Source of the DNA: AWTP1-9 sp035703165
GTDB lineage: Bacteria > Bacteroidota > Bacteroidia > Chitinophagales > Chitinophagaceae
Direction of reading: 5' to 3'
NCBI GenBank assembly: GCA_035703165.1
Contig: DASSYR010000093.1
Span: 1-64,000 of the forward strand
Length of the DNA stretch: 64,000 nt
Shown here: piece after piece, positions 23,051-32,840 of the stretch
Layout: every line of letters starts with the position of its first letter
Position numbering within the stretch: position 1 is the first letter of the stretch
The notes under the pieces: generated by a model
What the model saw: the letters and a program-made list of their open reading frames with translations, nothing else
Database searches by the model: none
Told to the model about the DNA's origin: nothing
Position numbers and translations under genes: made by a program

Positions 23051-23806
23051 ATGGAGAATTCAAAAAATTTAAAAGCAGAAGTTAAACTGCTTAAAGCCGG
23101 ATTTTTTGTCTTGTTATCGCTTAATATAATATTTATGCTATTTGCATTTAACGACGATAATGGGGTGAAGGATTTTAAAGAAATCAATGCGCAAAGAATA
23201 AATATTGTTGGCGAAAACAAAAAGATAGTAATGGCAATATCCAATAACAAATTAATATCCGGCGTGTCAATGAATGGTAAAACTTACCCGAAAGAGTTTT
23301 CTGACGGGAGAGAAAACATGAACGGAATTCTTTTTTACAATCAATACGGAGATGAGGTAGGAGGGCTTATTTATAATGGACTAAAAAGAGGAGATTCCGG
23401 ATATTCAGCTGTTGGGCATTTATCGTTTGATCAATGGAAACAAAACCAGGTAGTTGCTTTACAATATTTAGACAATGGCAAATCAAGAAGAGCAGGATTA
23501 AGAATATATGACCGTCCGACAAATGTGCCGATGGATATAATATTTGACAGGTTAAAAAAAAGAAATGAACTAACGCCTAATACTCCCGCATACGATTCAA
23601 TAGTAAAAGAGATAAGAGCGGCGAATGACAGAGGTGAAAATGGAGTTGAAAGGATGTTTATAGGAAGCCTGAATGAAACGGCGCAGATTTTATTAAAAGA
23701 TAAAAATGGGAATACAAAAATTAAAATATACGTTGATAAAGATGGTGAAGCAAAGATGGAATTTTTAGATGCTGCCGGAAAAGTGGTTAAGAGTTTCCCC
23801 AATTAA
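23051..23806 (+). CDS. Membrane-anchored protein of unknown function
   Basis: A 251-residue protein with a cytoplasmic charged N-terminus, one helix (about 17-34, FFVLLSLNIIFMLFAF), and a periplasmic beta-rich region. Two stretches resemble each other: RINIVGENKKIVMAIS near the start and AQILLKDKNGNTKIKIYVDKDGEAKMEFLDAAGKV near the end, both of the type 'property of the molecule plus DKDG'. The middle contains NGILFYNQYGDEVGGLIY. It is alone, with AT-rich flanks. I do not recognise the family name; conserved single-helix proteins of this style occur in several phyla. Confidence 0.65.
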   Translation: MENSKNLKAEVKLLKAGFFVLLSLNIIFMLFAFNDDNGVKDFKEINAQRINIVGENKKIVMAISNNKLISGVSMNGKTYPKEFSDGRENMNGILFYNQYGDEVGGLIYNGLKRGDSGYSAVGHLSFDQWKQNQVVALQYLDNGKSRRAGLRIYDRPTNVPMDIIFDRLKKRNELTPNTPAYDSIVKEIRAANDRGENGVERMFIGSLNETAQILLKDKNGNTKIKIYVDKDGEAKMEFLDAAGKVVKSFPN

Positions 23807-23972
23807 TTATTTTGTATATGTAATTAAATGAATGTAATAATCTTAAAACATATACTAATCATGTTGTTTTTCATTGTGAAGGATTGAACGTATAATTTAT
23901 GTAGGCAGGTGGGGTTATTTATTTTTTAATATCCGGGAAATTGCTTTTTTTCGGTGTTTTAAATTTAATTAT

Positions 23973-25370
23973 ATGATAAGCCGAATAATGTTATTTCTGC
24001 TGGCTTGTATTTTTATAAGTGAATTTTTACCGGCCCAGCAAACTACGGAATATCCCAATGATTATCTTTCTCCCTCTTTTCATGCAGGCCGTCGCGCCGC
24101 TTTTAGAGAGGCGATGGCAAAAAATACCATGGCTTTGTTTTTTGCTTCCCAGGTACGTAATCGCTCCAATGACGTAGATTTTCAATATTCGCAAAACAAA
24201 AATTTTTATTATTTCACGGGTTTTGAGGAGCCGAATGCCCTGCTGATTATTTTTAAAGAACCACAAACCCTGTTGGGCAAAACGGGTAATGAGTTTTTGT
24301 TTGTACAACCCCGGGATCCTTTAAAGGAATTGTGGACCGGAAAAATTTTGGGAGTAGAAAGGGCGCCTCAGAAACTTGGTATTGAAAACGTTTTTCTGCA
24401 TACACAATTTGACAGAAATACAATTGATGTTTCTAAGTATGATTCCATTTATACTTTGTATCGTTTCGAAAATATATTTTCCCAAACAAACCGGGTGGCT
24501 GATCCTCTTTCCCGAATGGCTGCTACGGTTGATAGTTTAATTGTTGCTACCAATAAACCGGTGGCTGTTACGGCGTCGATATTTATGATGCGAAAGTTAA
24601 GAGGCAGGAAAACGCCAGAGGAAATTGCCTTATTGGAAAAAGCCGTTTTAATGAGTTGCGAGGGGCATAATGAAGTAATGAAGGCAGCCAAGCCTAATAT
24701 GACTGAATACCAGGCCCAGGCCGTAATGGAATATATATTTAAGAAAAATGGGTCAGAGTATCCTGGTTACCCCAGCATAAACGGCTCGTCTGAAAACGCC
24801 TGTGTTTTACATTATACAACAAATCAGCGCTTAATGGCTGATGGCGATCTTTTGTTGAGTGATTGTGCCGCCGAATATCATGGTTATACTGCAGATGTAA
24901 CTCGTACCATACCGGTTAATGGTAAATTTAGCCCGGAACAAAAAATTATTTATGAGTTGGTATTGGAGGCAGCCGATTCGGCAATTGCAGCTTGTGCTCC
25001 GGGGAAACCATTTTCGACACCTAATGAGGTGGCCTTACGTATAATAGGTAAAGGACTTACAAAACTGGGCATTATTGCCAGTGAAAAGGATGTAAAAAAA
25101 TATTTCCCTCATAGTACTTCACACCATTTAGGTTTGGATGTACATGACTGGGGGTCACGAATGTTGGAAGAAGGCGTAGTACTTACTGTAGAGCCTGGTA
25201 TTTATATTCCGCCAAATAGCAATTGCGATAAAAAGTGGTGGAATATCGGGGTTAGAATTGAAGATGACATTTTAATTACTAAAGAGGGCTATCGTAATTT
25301 ATCTGTATCTTCGCCACGTACCGTTAAAGAAATTGAAAAAATGATGAAGCAAAAGAGCCGTTTTGATTAG
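23973..25370 (+). CDS. pepP: Exported Xaa-Pro aminopeptidase (M24 metallopeptidase)
   Basis: A 465-residue M24 peptidase that removes an N-terminal residue preceding proline. A signal peptide (1-21, ending LPAQ) suggests the periplasm. The N-terminal AMP_N creatinase-like domain spans about 30-170, and the pita-bread domain about 210-450. The five metal ligands can be placed: Asp297, Asp308 (YTADVTR), His384 (TSHHLGLDVHD), Glu407 (VEPGIYIP) and Glu430 (RIEDD). All are present, so it should be active. The E. coli counterpart is cytoplasmic; a signal peptide is common in Bacteroidota. Confidence 0.9.
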   Translation: MISRIMLFLLACIFISEFLPAQQTTEYPNDYLSPSFHAGRRAAFREAMAKNTMALFFASQVRNRSNDVDFQYSQNKNFYYFTGFEEPNALLIIFKEPQTLLGKTGNEFLFVQPRDPLKELWTGKILGVERAPQKLGIENVFLHTQFDRNTIDVSKYDSIYTLYRFENIFSQTNRVADPLSRMAATVDSLIVATNKPVAVTASIFMMRKLRGRKTPEEIALLEKAVLMSCEGHNEVMKAAKPNMTEYQAQAVMEYIFKKNGSEYPGYPSINGSSENACVLHYTTNQRLMADGDLLLSDCAAEYHGYTADVTRTIPVNGKFSPEQKIIYELVLEAADSAIAACAPGKPFSTPNEVALRIIGKGLTKLGIIASEKDVKKYFPHSTSHHLGLDVHDWGSRMLEEGVVLTVEPGIYIPPNSNCDKKWWNIGVRIEDDILITKEGYRNLSVSSPRTVKEIEKMMKQKSRFD

Positions 25371-25384
25371 TTACAGATATTGTT

Positions 25385-25717
25385 TTAAGTAAGCTTTTCG
25401 TTGTTTTTATGACGGGTAGCGTCACGTAAACTTTTCTTTTCAAAATTTTTTTGAAACGCTTCGGTTAAATCAACGCCCGTTTGATTGGCAAGACAGATTA
25501 ATACCCATAAAACATCTGCCATTTCATCGGCCAGGTTTTTTTCTTTGTCGCTTTCTTTAAAGGATTGGTCGCCATATTTTCTGGCCATAATTCTTGCCAG
25601 TTCGCCTACCTCTTCGGTAAGGATTGCCATATTGGTAAGCTCACTAAAGTATCTTACACCAATAGTTTTTATCCAGTTATCTACTTCTTTCTGAGCTTGT
25701 TTTATGGTTATGTCCAT
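25385..25717 (-). CDS. MazG-like nucleotide pyrophosphohydrolase
   Basis: A 110-residue single-domain all-alpha enzyme. EEVGEL (about 31-36) and ADEMADVLW (about 63-71) form the EExxE...ExxD metal-binding signature of MazG/RS21-C6-type dNTP pyrophosphohydrolases, which hydrolyse (d)NTPs to monophosphates. Length fits the short MazG-related proteins rather than two-domain MazG. It lies 37 nt downstream of dtd on the same strand and may share a transcript. The substrate is uncertain. Confidence 0.85.
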   Translation of the reverse strand: MDITIKQAQKEVDNWIKTIGVRYFSELTNMAILTEEVGELARIMARKYGDQSFKESDKEKNLADEMADVLWVLICLANQTGVDLTEAFQKNFEKKSLRDATRHKNNEKLT

Positions 25718-25754
25718 AACAAATTAATTTAAATGTAAAAGGCAAACTTTTTAA

Positions 25755-26207
25755 TTATTCTTTGTTTTTTGTGTCAATAAATATAGTTACCGGCCCGTCG
25801 TTCAGCAACGCTACTTTCATGTCCGCTCCAAAAACGCCTGCTTCAATTTTTTTGCCCAGGTCATTTGCTAATTGAAGAATCATTTTTTCATAAATCATGG
25901 TTGCATAAGCCGGTTTACTGGCCCTTATATACGAGGGGCGGTTACCTTTTTTTGTGGAAGCGTGTAAAGTAAACTGACTGATTAATAGTATTCCGCCATT
26001 ACAATCTTTTACAGATACATTCATTACCCCGTTATCGTCGTTAAAAATGCGCAGGTTTACAATTTTAGCGCTTAACCATTCAATATCTTCCTGCATATCG
26101 GCATCCTCAACCCCTAAGAAAACAAGTAATCCGTTTTCAATAGCCCCTTTTATATTTCCCTCAACGGTTACTGATGCGTTTTTTACTCTTTGTATTACAG
26201 CTCTCAT
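25755..26207 (-). CDS. dtd: D-aminoacyl-tRNA deacylase
   Basis: A 150-residue DTD-fold protein that hydrolyses D-aminoacyl- and misacylated Gly-tRNA. It starts MRAVIQRVKNASV, contains GLLVFLGVEDAD, the catalytic SQFTLHA (about 77-83) and the cross-subunit GPVT motif near the C-terminus (NDGPVTIFID). Length and motifs match the family completely. It is divergent from arfB with 50 nt between starts. Confidence 0.96.
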   Translation of the reverse strand: MRAVIQRVKNASVTVEGNIKGAIENGLLVFLGVEDADMQEDIEWLSAKIVNLRIFNDDNGVMNVSVKDCNGGILLISQFTLHASTKKGNRPSYIRASKPAYATMIYEKMILQLANDLGKKIEAGVFGADMKVALLNDGPVTIFIDTKNKE

Positions 26208-26257
26208 TCGTATCCTTAAAGTTTATATGTAAATTTAACTCCTATTTGGTAAGTAAA

Positions 26258-26653
26258 ATGATTGATATAAGCAAAGAAATAAAATTTAAAACAGCAAGAA
26301 GTGGGGGAGCAGGCGGACAAAATGTAAACAAGGTGGAAACCATGGTAATTGGGTTATGGAAGCCTGATTTATCTACCCTTTTATCAGATGAGCAAAAAGA
26401 TTGTATTAAGGCCAAACTTTCATCCATAATAAATTCAGAGGGATTTTTATTGGTAAAATCACAGGTACACCGAAGTCAGTTAAGTAATAAAGAAGAAGTG
26501 GTGCGTAAAATGAACGAATTGGTAAAACGGGCATTGACAAAAAAGAAACCCCGCATAGCAACAACTCCATCAAAGGCTTCAAAAGAAAAAAGAATGGAAA
26601 GAAAAAAAAGTAAAGCCGTTATTAAAGAAGGTCGGAAAAAAATCCGGATTTAA
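26258..26653 (+). CDS. arfB: Alternative ribosome-rescue factor B (peptidyl-tRNA hydrolase)
   Basis: The ATG at 26258 gives 131 residues starting MIDISKEIKF, matching the family start; in-frame codons further upstream lie inside the dtd promoter region. The GGQ tripeptide at 19-21 (SGGAGGQNVNKVET) hydrolyses peptidyl-tRNA on stalled ribosomes, and the Lys/Arg-rich tail from about residue 95 is the part that enters the empty mRNA channel. Both hallmarks are present. PrfB/PrfA are excluded by size. Confidence 0.93.
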   Translation: MIDISKEIKFKTARSGGAGGQNVNKVETMVIGLWKPDLSTLLSDEQKDCIKAKLSSIINSEGFLLVKSQVHRSQLSNKEEVVRKMNELVKRALTKKKPRIATTPSKASKEKRMERKKSKAVIKEGRKKIRI

Positions 26654-26746
26654 TTCTTCCATTTATAACAAACCCAATGTAATAATATATAATGGCAGGG
26701 ATATTTGCATGGCTGTAAAACAGTATCATTTTATAATACTGCATAA

Positions 26747-27811
26747 TTAATAAACAGGATTGGCATCTAAAGTAAATCCAAAAGTGGTTCCCACATCTAT
26801 CTTACTTCTTACATGTATGCTATGACCATGAGCTTCGATAATATGCTTGCAAATGGCCAATCCAAGTCCGCTTCCTCCTTCCTTTCGGCTGCGTGCTGAA
26901 TCGGTGCGATAAAATCGTTCAAAAATGCGGGGCAGGTGTTCTTCGCTGATACCATATCCGCTATCACTTATTTCCACTAAAACCCGTTCTTCATCCAGTT
27001 TATAAATACTGGCTTCAATTTCACTGCCAGGCTTTCCGTATTTAATAGAATTATCTACTAAGTTGCTTATTACCTGCCTGATTTTTTCTTTATCTGCAAA
27101 AACGGCAATGGGCGGAGCTTCGCACCCTTTTTTGAAACCGGTATGAATATGGTTTTGATTTGCTTTCCATGCAAGTGATTCGAATACGTCATTTATTAAT
27201 TCCTGAATAGTAAATGCCGTTTTGTTTAATGGTTGCGTGCCACTTTCCAGCCTGGATATTTCGTCAAGATCATCAACCAGATTTACCAAACGGTTTATAT
27301 TTTTTGAGGTACTTTCTAAAAATTTACGATTAACCTCAGGATTGTTTATGGCGCCGTTAATTAAAGTATCTACATATCCTTGTATGGCAAAAATGGGTGT
27401 TTTAAATTCGTGAGAGAGATTTTGTAAGAACTCTTTACGAAACTGTTCATTTTTTTTTAGTAACTCAATTTCCTGTTTACGTTGCTCAGCCCATTTCTCC
27501 ACATCTTCCTTTACTTCATCAATGCTTTTTTGAGGCAATATATTTTTATAATAAAATTCCTCCCGCTTACTGGCTTTGGTTTGATAAATGAATTTGAAGA
27601 TGAGTTTTATTTTACGATAAATAAAACGCTGTAAGAAGTATCGGATAAGAAAATAAGCTATAACAAACAATGCTACAAAAACAGCCAGCGCAATCCAACC
27701 ATTACGTATAAAAATAAAATTTGTTACTGCTACAATCGCTGAAATAGTAACGGCGTTAATTGCAGCTACCTGGTTAGGTGAGAGATTTTTAATATTAACC
27801 ATATTTGGCAC
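26747..27811 (-). CDS. Sensor histidine kinase of PhoR type
   Basis: A 354-residue kinase: two helices (about 18-36 and 39-58) with almost no periplasmic loop, a basic linker, HisKA with phospho-His134 in NLSHEFKTPI, and an HATPase with NLVDNSIKYG, DSGYGISEEHLPRIFERFYR (in two pieces: DSGYGIS, FERFYR) and GGSGLGLAICKHIIE. The linker has no PAS. It follows the response regulator by 84 nt on the same strand. The short periplasmic part resembles Bacteroidota PhoR-like kinases that sense through partners, so phosphate sensing is only a suggestion. Confidence 0.88.
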   Translation of the reverse strand: MPNMVNIKNLSPNQVAAINAVTISAIVAVTNFIFIRNGWIALAVFVALFVIAYFLIRYFLQRFIYRKIKLIFKFIYQTKASKREEFYYKNILPQKSIDEVKEDVEKWAEQRKQEIELLKKNEQFRKEFLQNLSHEFKTPIFAIQGYVDTLINGAINNPEVNRKFLESTSKNINRLVNLVDDLDEISRLESGTQPLNKTAFTIQELINDVFESLAWKANQNHIHTGFKKGCEAPPIAVFADKEKIRQVISNLVDNSIKYGKPGSEIEASIYKLDEERVLVEISDSGYGISEEHLPRIFERFYRTDSARSRKEGGSGLGLAICKHIIEAHGHSIHVRSKIDVGTTFGFTLDANPVY

Positions 27812-27895
27812 AAAGCTAATATAGTAAATATATTGTCCCTGTTTCTAATAATAAGTTTTAAGATGAAGTTGAGTAGTGCTGAGGTAGAAGATAGC

Positions 27896-28579
27896 TTATT
27901 GCAGTTCAAATTTGTATCCTACCCCTTTAACGGTCATAATACAATCGTTCTCCAGTTTTTGGCGAATTTTTCGGATGTGCACATCAATGGTACGATCGCC
28001 CACAATCACTTCCTGTCCCCAAACCTGGTTTAATATTTCGGTACGTAGAAAAACTCTTCCCGGACGGGAAGCTAACAAAGCTAAAAGCTCAAATTCTTTT
28101 TTGGCTAATACAATTTCCCTGCCGTGCAGGGTTACCATATATCTTTCCCTGTCAATAATCATATCGCCTATTGTCAAAATTTTTTTATCATCAGTCCTTT
28201 TACTTCGGCGAAAAAGAGAATTTATTTTACTTATAAGTACTTTAGGGGTAACGGGCTTATTTACATAATCATCGGCACCCTCTTCCAAACCCTTAACCTG
28301 TGTACCTTCGTCACTTAATGCAGTTAAAAAAATAATAAGTGTTTCTTTAAAATCCGGCATTGTCCTTAATTGTGTACAAACCTCTATACCGCTTTTGCCG
28401 GGCATCATTACATCCAAAACAATTAAATCGGGATGATATTGTTTAGCTTTATCAATAGCTTCGTAACCGTTTTTTGCAGTTATTACTGAGTAACCTTCGT
28501 TAGTGAGGTTGTAATTTAATATCTCTAATATATCCGGCTCATCATCCGCTACTAAAATCCTTCTCGGTTTGTTTGTCAT
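27896..28579 (-). CDS. OmpR/PhoB-family response regulator
   Basis: A 227-residue regulator. The receiver (1-118) has the acidic pair Asp12-Asp13, phospho-Asp56 (LDVMMPGKSG), Thr88 and Lys107 region NKPVTP. The C-terminal winged helix (about 130-227) contains RPGRVFLRTEILNQVWG and VDVHIRKIRQKL-type DNA-binding segments. It precedes its cognate kinase and has a strong consensus promoter. Its targets cannot be read from the sequence. Confidence 0.92.
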   Translation of the reverse strand: MTNKPRRILVADDEPDILEILNYNLTNEGYSVITAKNGYEAIDKAKQYHPDLIVLDVMMPGKSGIEVCTQLRTMPDFKETLIIFLTALSDEGTQVKGLEEGADDYVNKPVTPKVLISKINSLFRRSKRTDDKKILTIGDMIIDRERYMVTLHGREIVLAKKEFELLALLASRPGRVFLRTEILNQVWGQEVIVGDRTIDVHIRKIRQKLENDCIMTVKGVGYKFELQ

Positions 28580-28595
28580 TTATGTAATGTTAACA

Positions 28596-28625
28596 CAAAT
28601 TTAAAATAGCTATATCGCTATCCAA
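28596..28625 (-). promoter_or_regulatory. Consensus Bacteroidota promoter of the response regulator operon
   Basis: On the minus strand TTTTGG with TTG at 28625-28623, then exactly 19 nt, then TAAATTTG (28603-28596), which is perfect for TTG-N19-TAnnTTTG. The spacer contains an ATAGC/GCTAT inverted repeat (28606-28621) that could be an operator. The leader to the ATG at 28579 is about 11 nt. Confidence 0.75.
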
Positions 28626-28768
28626 AATCGCTGTATTATTAAATTGTTAAGTAGGTTCTGTATTATTATATTGTAGGGTTAAATTCATTTTTTTATAAGA
28701 GTTAGCAAAATGCAGATGCAGTTGCTACTTTGGTTGTATTTTTGTATTTATATGTATAACAATACTTT

Positions 28769-30949
28769 ATGAGGAAGCGGGTACTAACTTTAGTTTTTTT
28801 TTCCGGAATCATTGCATCAGTGTATGGTAATGATACAACCAAACTTATTATTCCTCCTGGTCGGTTATACTTTCACGATAAGGTAGATAAACAGCAAAAA
28901 AATATTGACAGGCTTGATGGGAAAAAAGATAATCTGATTAATATATCCCGTAACGAAGATATAAACCTGCAAATTACAGATGCTTTAATTCGCCAGGTGG
29001 ATGAATTGCAAATAAATATTGAAAAAAATGCTGCACTAATTTCTAATAACGATAAAGTAAGATACCTGTCGTACCTGGAAAGATTATTGATTGATTTTAC
29101 CACTCAGTATAGAGCCGCGAAATTTCCGGTGAGTATGGCCCCGCAATTAATACATTTTTATGACAGGTTAATGACTGTAAATATAAAGGGGGAAAATATG
29201 GCTTCGATAATTAATGAAATGCCCTACGAAGCAGGAATTATTTTGGCAGATATTTTTTTTGAAAATAAAGGTTATGCGGAATCGAAAAAATTATTATATC
29301 TCAAAAATACTATTCCGCATCCCGAAACTATTTTGCCGGGATTATGGCCGTATAGAAATGACCCTGATGCGGATAGCTTAATTCAACAAGCTTGTGTGCG
29401 ATCACCATTTGACTTTATCCGATTCGCACAGGCGGGCAATTCACGGGAGGCTTTATTAATACGTAGAAGTGGTGATGCCAAAGTTAAAATGCTGGTAAAG
29501 ATTGCTGACATGAAATCCAGCCAAAAGCTTTTCCCTTTTTTTGACGAGTTGTTAAGTGAGCGCCTAAGTATTGACAGTATAAATGCAGTAATAAATAATG
29601 AAGTAAAGTATTATAAACTATTAGTGAAAACCAGGATGAGTTACATGCAGCGACTTCAAAATAAAGATATGCCGCTTTTTTACAATTACCTGGAAGATAT
29701 GTTGAGAAAAAAGGCCAAGGAAACTTTTGTAAATGTAATGAATGAATTGCATGAGAAGCCGGATGCTATTCGTTATAAATGTATAGAACCACTCAATTCG
29801 CAGGAGATTTATTACACCCTGATCATGAGCGATGATATCATTTACACTTCAACATTTATTACCTGTTACAAAAAGATGATGGATCGTATGCCTGTTCGTC
29901 GCGGAGATTCTTTACTGCTGACAGTTCAATTCGATCATTTTAAAAAATTTATCAGGATGGCTGCTTCGTATGACCAATTGGATAATTTTTTATCTTCTAT
30001 GGATAGTACCAGCAGCCGGATATTAATGAATGCTTTTGTAAGCAACCTGGAACAAAATAATACCCTGGAAGATGCGGTAGATGTGGTAGATTCTTACGGA
30101 GGAATTGATAACGAAGGGGTGAAACAATTGATGCTCGATCGAATTCAAAGAAGTCTTGATAAATCACAGGAAGAAAAAAATCAAAAAGGTATTGTCATCT
30201 ATTCTATTATTCAAACCATTTTCAAATCAGCAACCGATAGTACAATTAATATTGCTGAAGCATTGGGAATACCGCCTGTTTATAGTGTAAGCAATAACTC
30301 TTTATCCGATACTGCTGATAGAATTATTACGCAGGTATTTTTTTACGGTGATGATGATGGAAAAAACTTTTTTCCAAAATACCTGTCTTTATTTTCTGAT
30401 AAAACGCAATGGAGCATTAATCATAATGAAGAATGGGTAACCATAAAATCTTTAAAAGGCAAACCGCTTTGGATTTTTGCCAATAAGCCATTAGATAATG
30501 ATACGTATAAAGATTCCGCCGCCCAGGCGCACCTGGCTCAGTATCTTAAAACGAATGGGCTAAACCCGACAATTATTGTTCACCGTGGACACAGTTACTG
30601 GGTTAAATATACGATTGATCAATTGCCTTCGTCCGGCAAAATAATTGTCTTGGGTTCCTGCGGGGGGTATAAAAATATGAGCGATATTTTAAAACATTGT
30701 GAGGACGCACATGTGATTTCATCAAAAGAAATAGGTGCAGGAGCCGTAAATGATATTATTATAAAACAAATAACAGAAACGGTTCGAAATGGGAAAAATA
30801 TAGAATGGTTATCTATGTGGAATGATCTTTCTGTTATACTGGCTACTAAAAAAAATAAAGAACGATTTAGTAATTATATCCCGCCCCATAAAAATCTCGG
30901 CGCCATTTTTTTAAAAGCATATAAAAAGGCAATGGGAGACGTTAACTAA
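28769..30949 (+). CDS. Exported protein with possible caspase-like C-terminal domain
   Basis: A 726-residue protein with a signal peptide (1-20, ending SVYG). Residues about 60-500 are helical without a recognised domain. The C-terminal part (about 515-726) holds a hydrophobic strand ending in a histidine, TIIVHRGHSYW (His605, His608), and 23 residues later a second strand ending in a cysteine, IIVLGSCGGY (Cys631). This His-then-Cys layout at strand ends is the signature of clan CD cysteine peptidases (caspase, gingipain, clostripain). No biochemical role is known to me. A perfect TATTTTTG -7-like box lies about 30 nt upstream of the ATG. Confidence 0.6.
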   Translation: MRKRVLTLVFFSGIIASVYGNDTTKLIIPPGRLYFHDKVDKQQKNIDRLDGKKDNLINISRNEDINLQITDALIRQVDELQINIEKNAALISNNDKVRYLSYLERLLIDFTTQYRAAKFPVSMAPQLIHFYDRLMTVNIKGENMASIINEMPYEAGIILADIFFENKGYAESKKLLYLKNTIPHPETILPGLWPYRNDPDADSLIQQACVRSPFDFIRFAQAGNSREALLIRRSGDAKVKMLVKIADMKSSQKLFPFFDELLSERLSIDSINAVINNEVKYYKLLVKTRMSYMQRLQNKDMPLFYNYLEDMLRKKAKETFVNVMNELHEKPDAIRYKCIEPLNSQEIYYTLIMSDDIIYTSTFITCYKKMMDRMPVRRGDSLLLTVQFDHFKKFIRMAASYDQLDNFLSSMDSTSSRILMNAFVSNLEQNNTLEDAVDVVDSYGGIDNEGVKQLMLDRIQRSLDKSQEEKNQKGIVIYSIIQTIFKSATDSTINIAEALGIPPVYSVSNNSLSDTADRIITQVFFYGDDDGKNFFPKYLSLFSDKTQWSINHNEEWVTIKSLKGKPLWIFANKPLDNDTYKDSAAQAHLAQYLKTNGLNPTIIVHRGHSYWVKYTIDQLPSSGKIIVLGSCGGYKNMSDILKHCEDAHVISSKEIGAGAVNDIIIKQITETVRNGKNIEWLSMWNDLSVILATKKNKERFSNYIPPHKNLGAIFLKAYKKAMGDVN

Positions 30950-31009
30950 TGATGAACGGCATGGTTTTTTTTAATACTATCATACCTTTACAAGATATTT
31001 TATAAAGCA

Positions 31010-32797
31010 GTGGATAACAGAAGGAAAAAAATTTTTGATTTTAGTTTGCTGAGAAGGGTTTTTCAGTTTGCGGCACCGTATAAAACTAAGTTTTATGTTT
31101 CTGTATCACTGGCAATAATACTAGCTGTTATTACCCCGATACGTCCTTACCTGATTCAAAAAACAGTAAACGTATATATTCAAAATAGTTTAGCCGATTT
31201 ACTGTTGCAAATAACTTTTTGGCAAATTTTGTTAATCATCATTGAAACTGTTTTTCGTTTTTATTTTACGTTTATTACAGCCTGGTTGGGGCAAACAGTA
31301 GTAAAAGATATGCGGGTAAAAGTGTATAATAAAATATTAGGTTTAAATCTTTCTCAATTTGATAAAACACCCATTGGTACACTTACTACCAGAACGATAA
31401 ATGATATAGAAACCATCAATGACATTTTTGCGGAAGGGTTGATTCCGATTTTGGCTGATTTGCTTTCTATTATTGCTATTCTTGCATCCATGTTTTGGAT
31501 AAACTGGAAGCTTACACTAATTTGTTTAATTCCTTTTCCGATTTTATTAATTGCCACATATTATTTTAAAGAAAGTGTCAATAAATCCTTTCACCGGGTA
31601 AGAAACGCAGTGGCTAATTTAAATGCCTTTGTACAGGAACACATTACGGGCATGCAAATTGTACAGACTTTTGCAGCAGAAGGCAGGGAGTTTGAAAAAT
31701 TTAAAGTTATCAACAAGGAGCATCGAAATGCTAATGTCAAAGCCATTTTTGCGTATTCCGTTTTCTTTCCTATTGTGGAAATAATCCTGGCTTTATCATT
31801 GGGTTTATTGGTTTGGTTTGGTGCACACCAGGCATTGGGTTTGCCTGATGTATTGGGAAAAGAACTGGTTGGGCAAATTGTAGCTTTTATCCTTCTGCTA
31901 AATATGTTATTCCGGCCTTTGCGGGTAATAGCAGATAAATTTAATGTATTGCAAATGGGAATGGTGGCCAGTGAAAGAGTGTTTAAGGTTTTGGATAACA
32001 AAGATTTTATTCCACCCCCTTCTGTCAATGCGTATGCCCCGCAAGGACATATTAAAGGAAAGGTAGAGTTTGATAAAGTGTGGTTTGCATATAATGATGA
32101 AAATTATGTGCTGAAGGATATATCTATTACTATTAATTCCGGTGAAACATTTGCATTAGTAGGTCATACAGGTAGTGGTAAAACTTCCATCATCAGTTTA
32201 TTAAATCGTTTGTATCACATTCAAAAGGGTACTATTAAAATTGATGATGTAAATATTGAGAATTACCAGTTGGATGCTTTGCGCAGCAAAATAGGTGTGG
32301 TATTGCAGGATGTTTTTTTATTCTCCGGTTCAGTAATGGATAATGTTACCCTTCGAAACCCGGAGATAACCAAAGAACAGGTGATGGAAGCTGCCAAACT
32401 TATTGGTATGCATGATTTTATTATGCAGTTGCCGGGTGGGTATGATTATAATGTAATGGAAAGAGGCGCAACCTTATCAATGGGACAACGGCAATTACTT
32501 TCTTTCATCCGCACTTTATTATACGATCCATCTATATTGATCCTCGATGAAGCCACTTCTTCTATTGATACTGAAAGTGAGCAACTCATTCAAAAGGCTA
32601 TTGATACTTTAATTGCGGGGAGGACTTCTATCGTAATTGCACACCGCCTTTCCACCATTCGCAAAGCAGATAAAATTATAGTACTGGATAAAGGGGAGAT
32701 TAAAGAAATGGGTACCCATGAAGAGTTATTGTCTCAGCAGGGATATTATTATAAACTTCACCAGATGCAATTTGAAAAGCAACAGAAAGTGGCCTGA
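31010..32797 (+). CDS. ABC exporter, fused membrane and ATPase domains (MsbA/MdlB type)
   Basis: A 595-residue half-transporter, functioning as a dimer. Six helices occupy about 15-320; the ATPase follows with Walker A GHTGSGKT (about 385-392), Q-loop VVLQDVFLFSG, signature LSMGQRQ, Walker B ILILDEATSS and the His switch IVIAHRLS. The start is GTG at 31010, since no ATG fits. Substrates of this type range from lipids to peptides and drugs and cannot be chosen here. It is followed closely by the small protein/nucleotidyltransferase pair. Confidence 0.9.
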   Translation: MDNRRKKIFDFSLLRRVFQFAAPYKTKFYVSVSLAIILAVITPIRPYLIQKTVNVYIQNSLADLLLQITFWQILLIIIETVFRFYFTFITAWLGQTVVKDMRVKVYNKILGLNLSQFDKTPIGTLTTRTINDIETINDIFAEGLIPILADLLSIIAILASMFWINWKLTLICLIPFPILLIATYYFKESVNKSFHRVRNAVANLNAFVQEHITGMQIVQTFAAEGREFEKFKVINKEHRNANVKAIFAYSVFFPIVEIILALSLGLLVWFGAHQALGLPDVLGKELVGQIVAFILLLNMLFRPLRVIADKFNVLQMGMVASERVFKVLDNKDFIPPPSVNAYAPQGHIKGKVEFDKVWFAYNDENYVLKDISITINSGETFALVGHTGSGKTSIISLLNRLYHIQKGTIKIDDVNIENYQLDALRSKIGVVLQDVFLFSGSVMDNVTLRNPEITKEQVMEAAKLIGMHDFIMQLPGGYDYNVMERGATLSMGQRQLLSFIRTLLYDPSILILDEATSSIDTESEQLIQKAIDTLIAGRTSIVIAHRLSTIRKADKIIVLDKGEIKEMGTHEELLSQQGYYYKLHQMQFEKQQKVA

Positions 32798-32840
32798 TGA
32801 GCTATTCTTTTCATCTAAAAAAATTAGTAATTTGCAGTTG

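Noticed and set aside
31591..32028. 145-residue minus-strand frame inside the ABC exporter
   Set aside because: It is antisense to a coding region with complete motifs, and its composition is that of a mirror frame.
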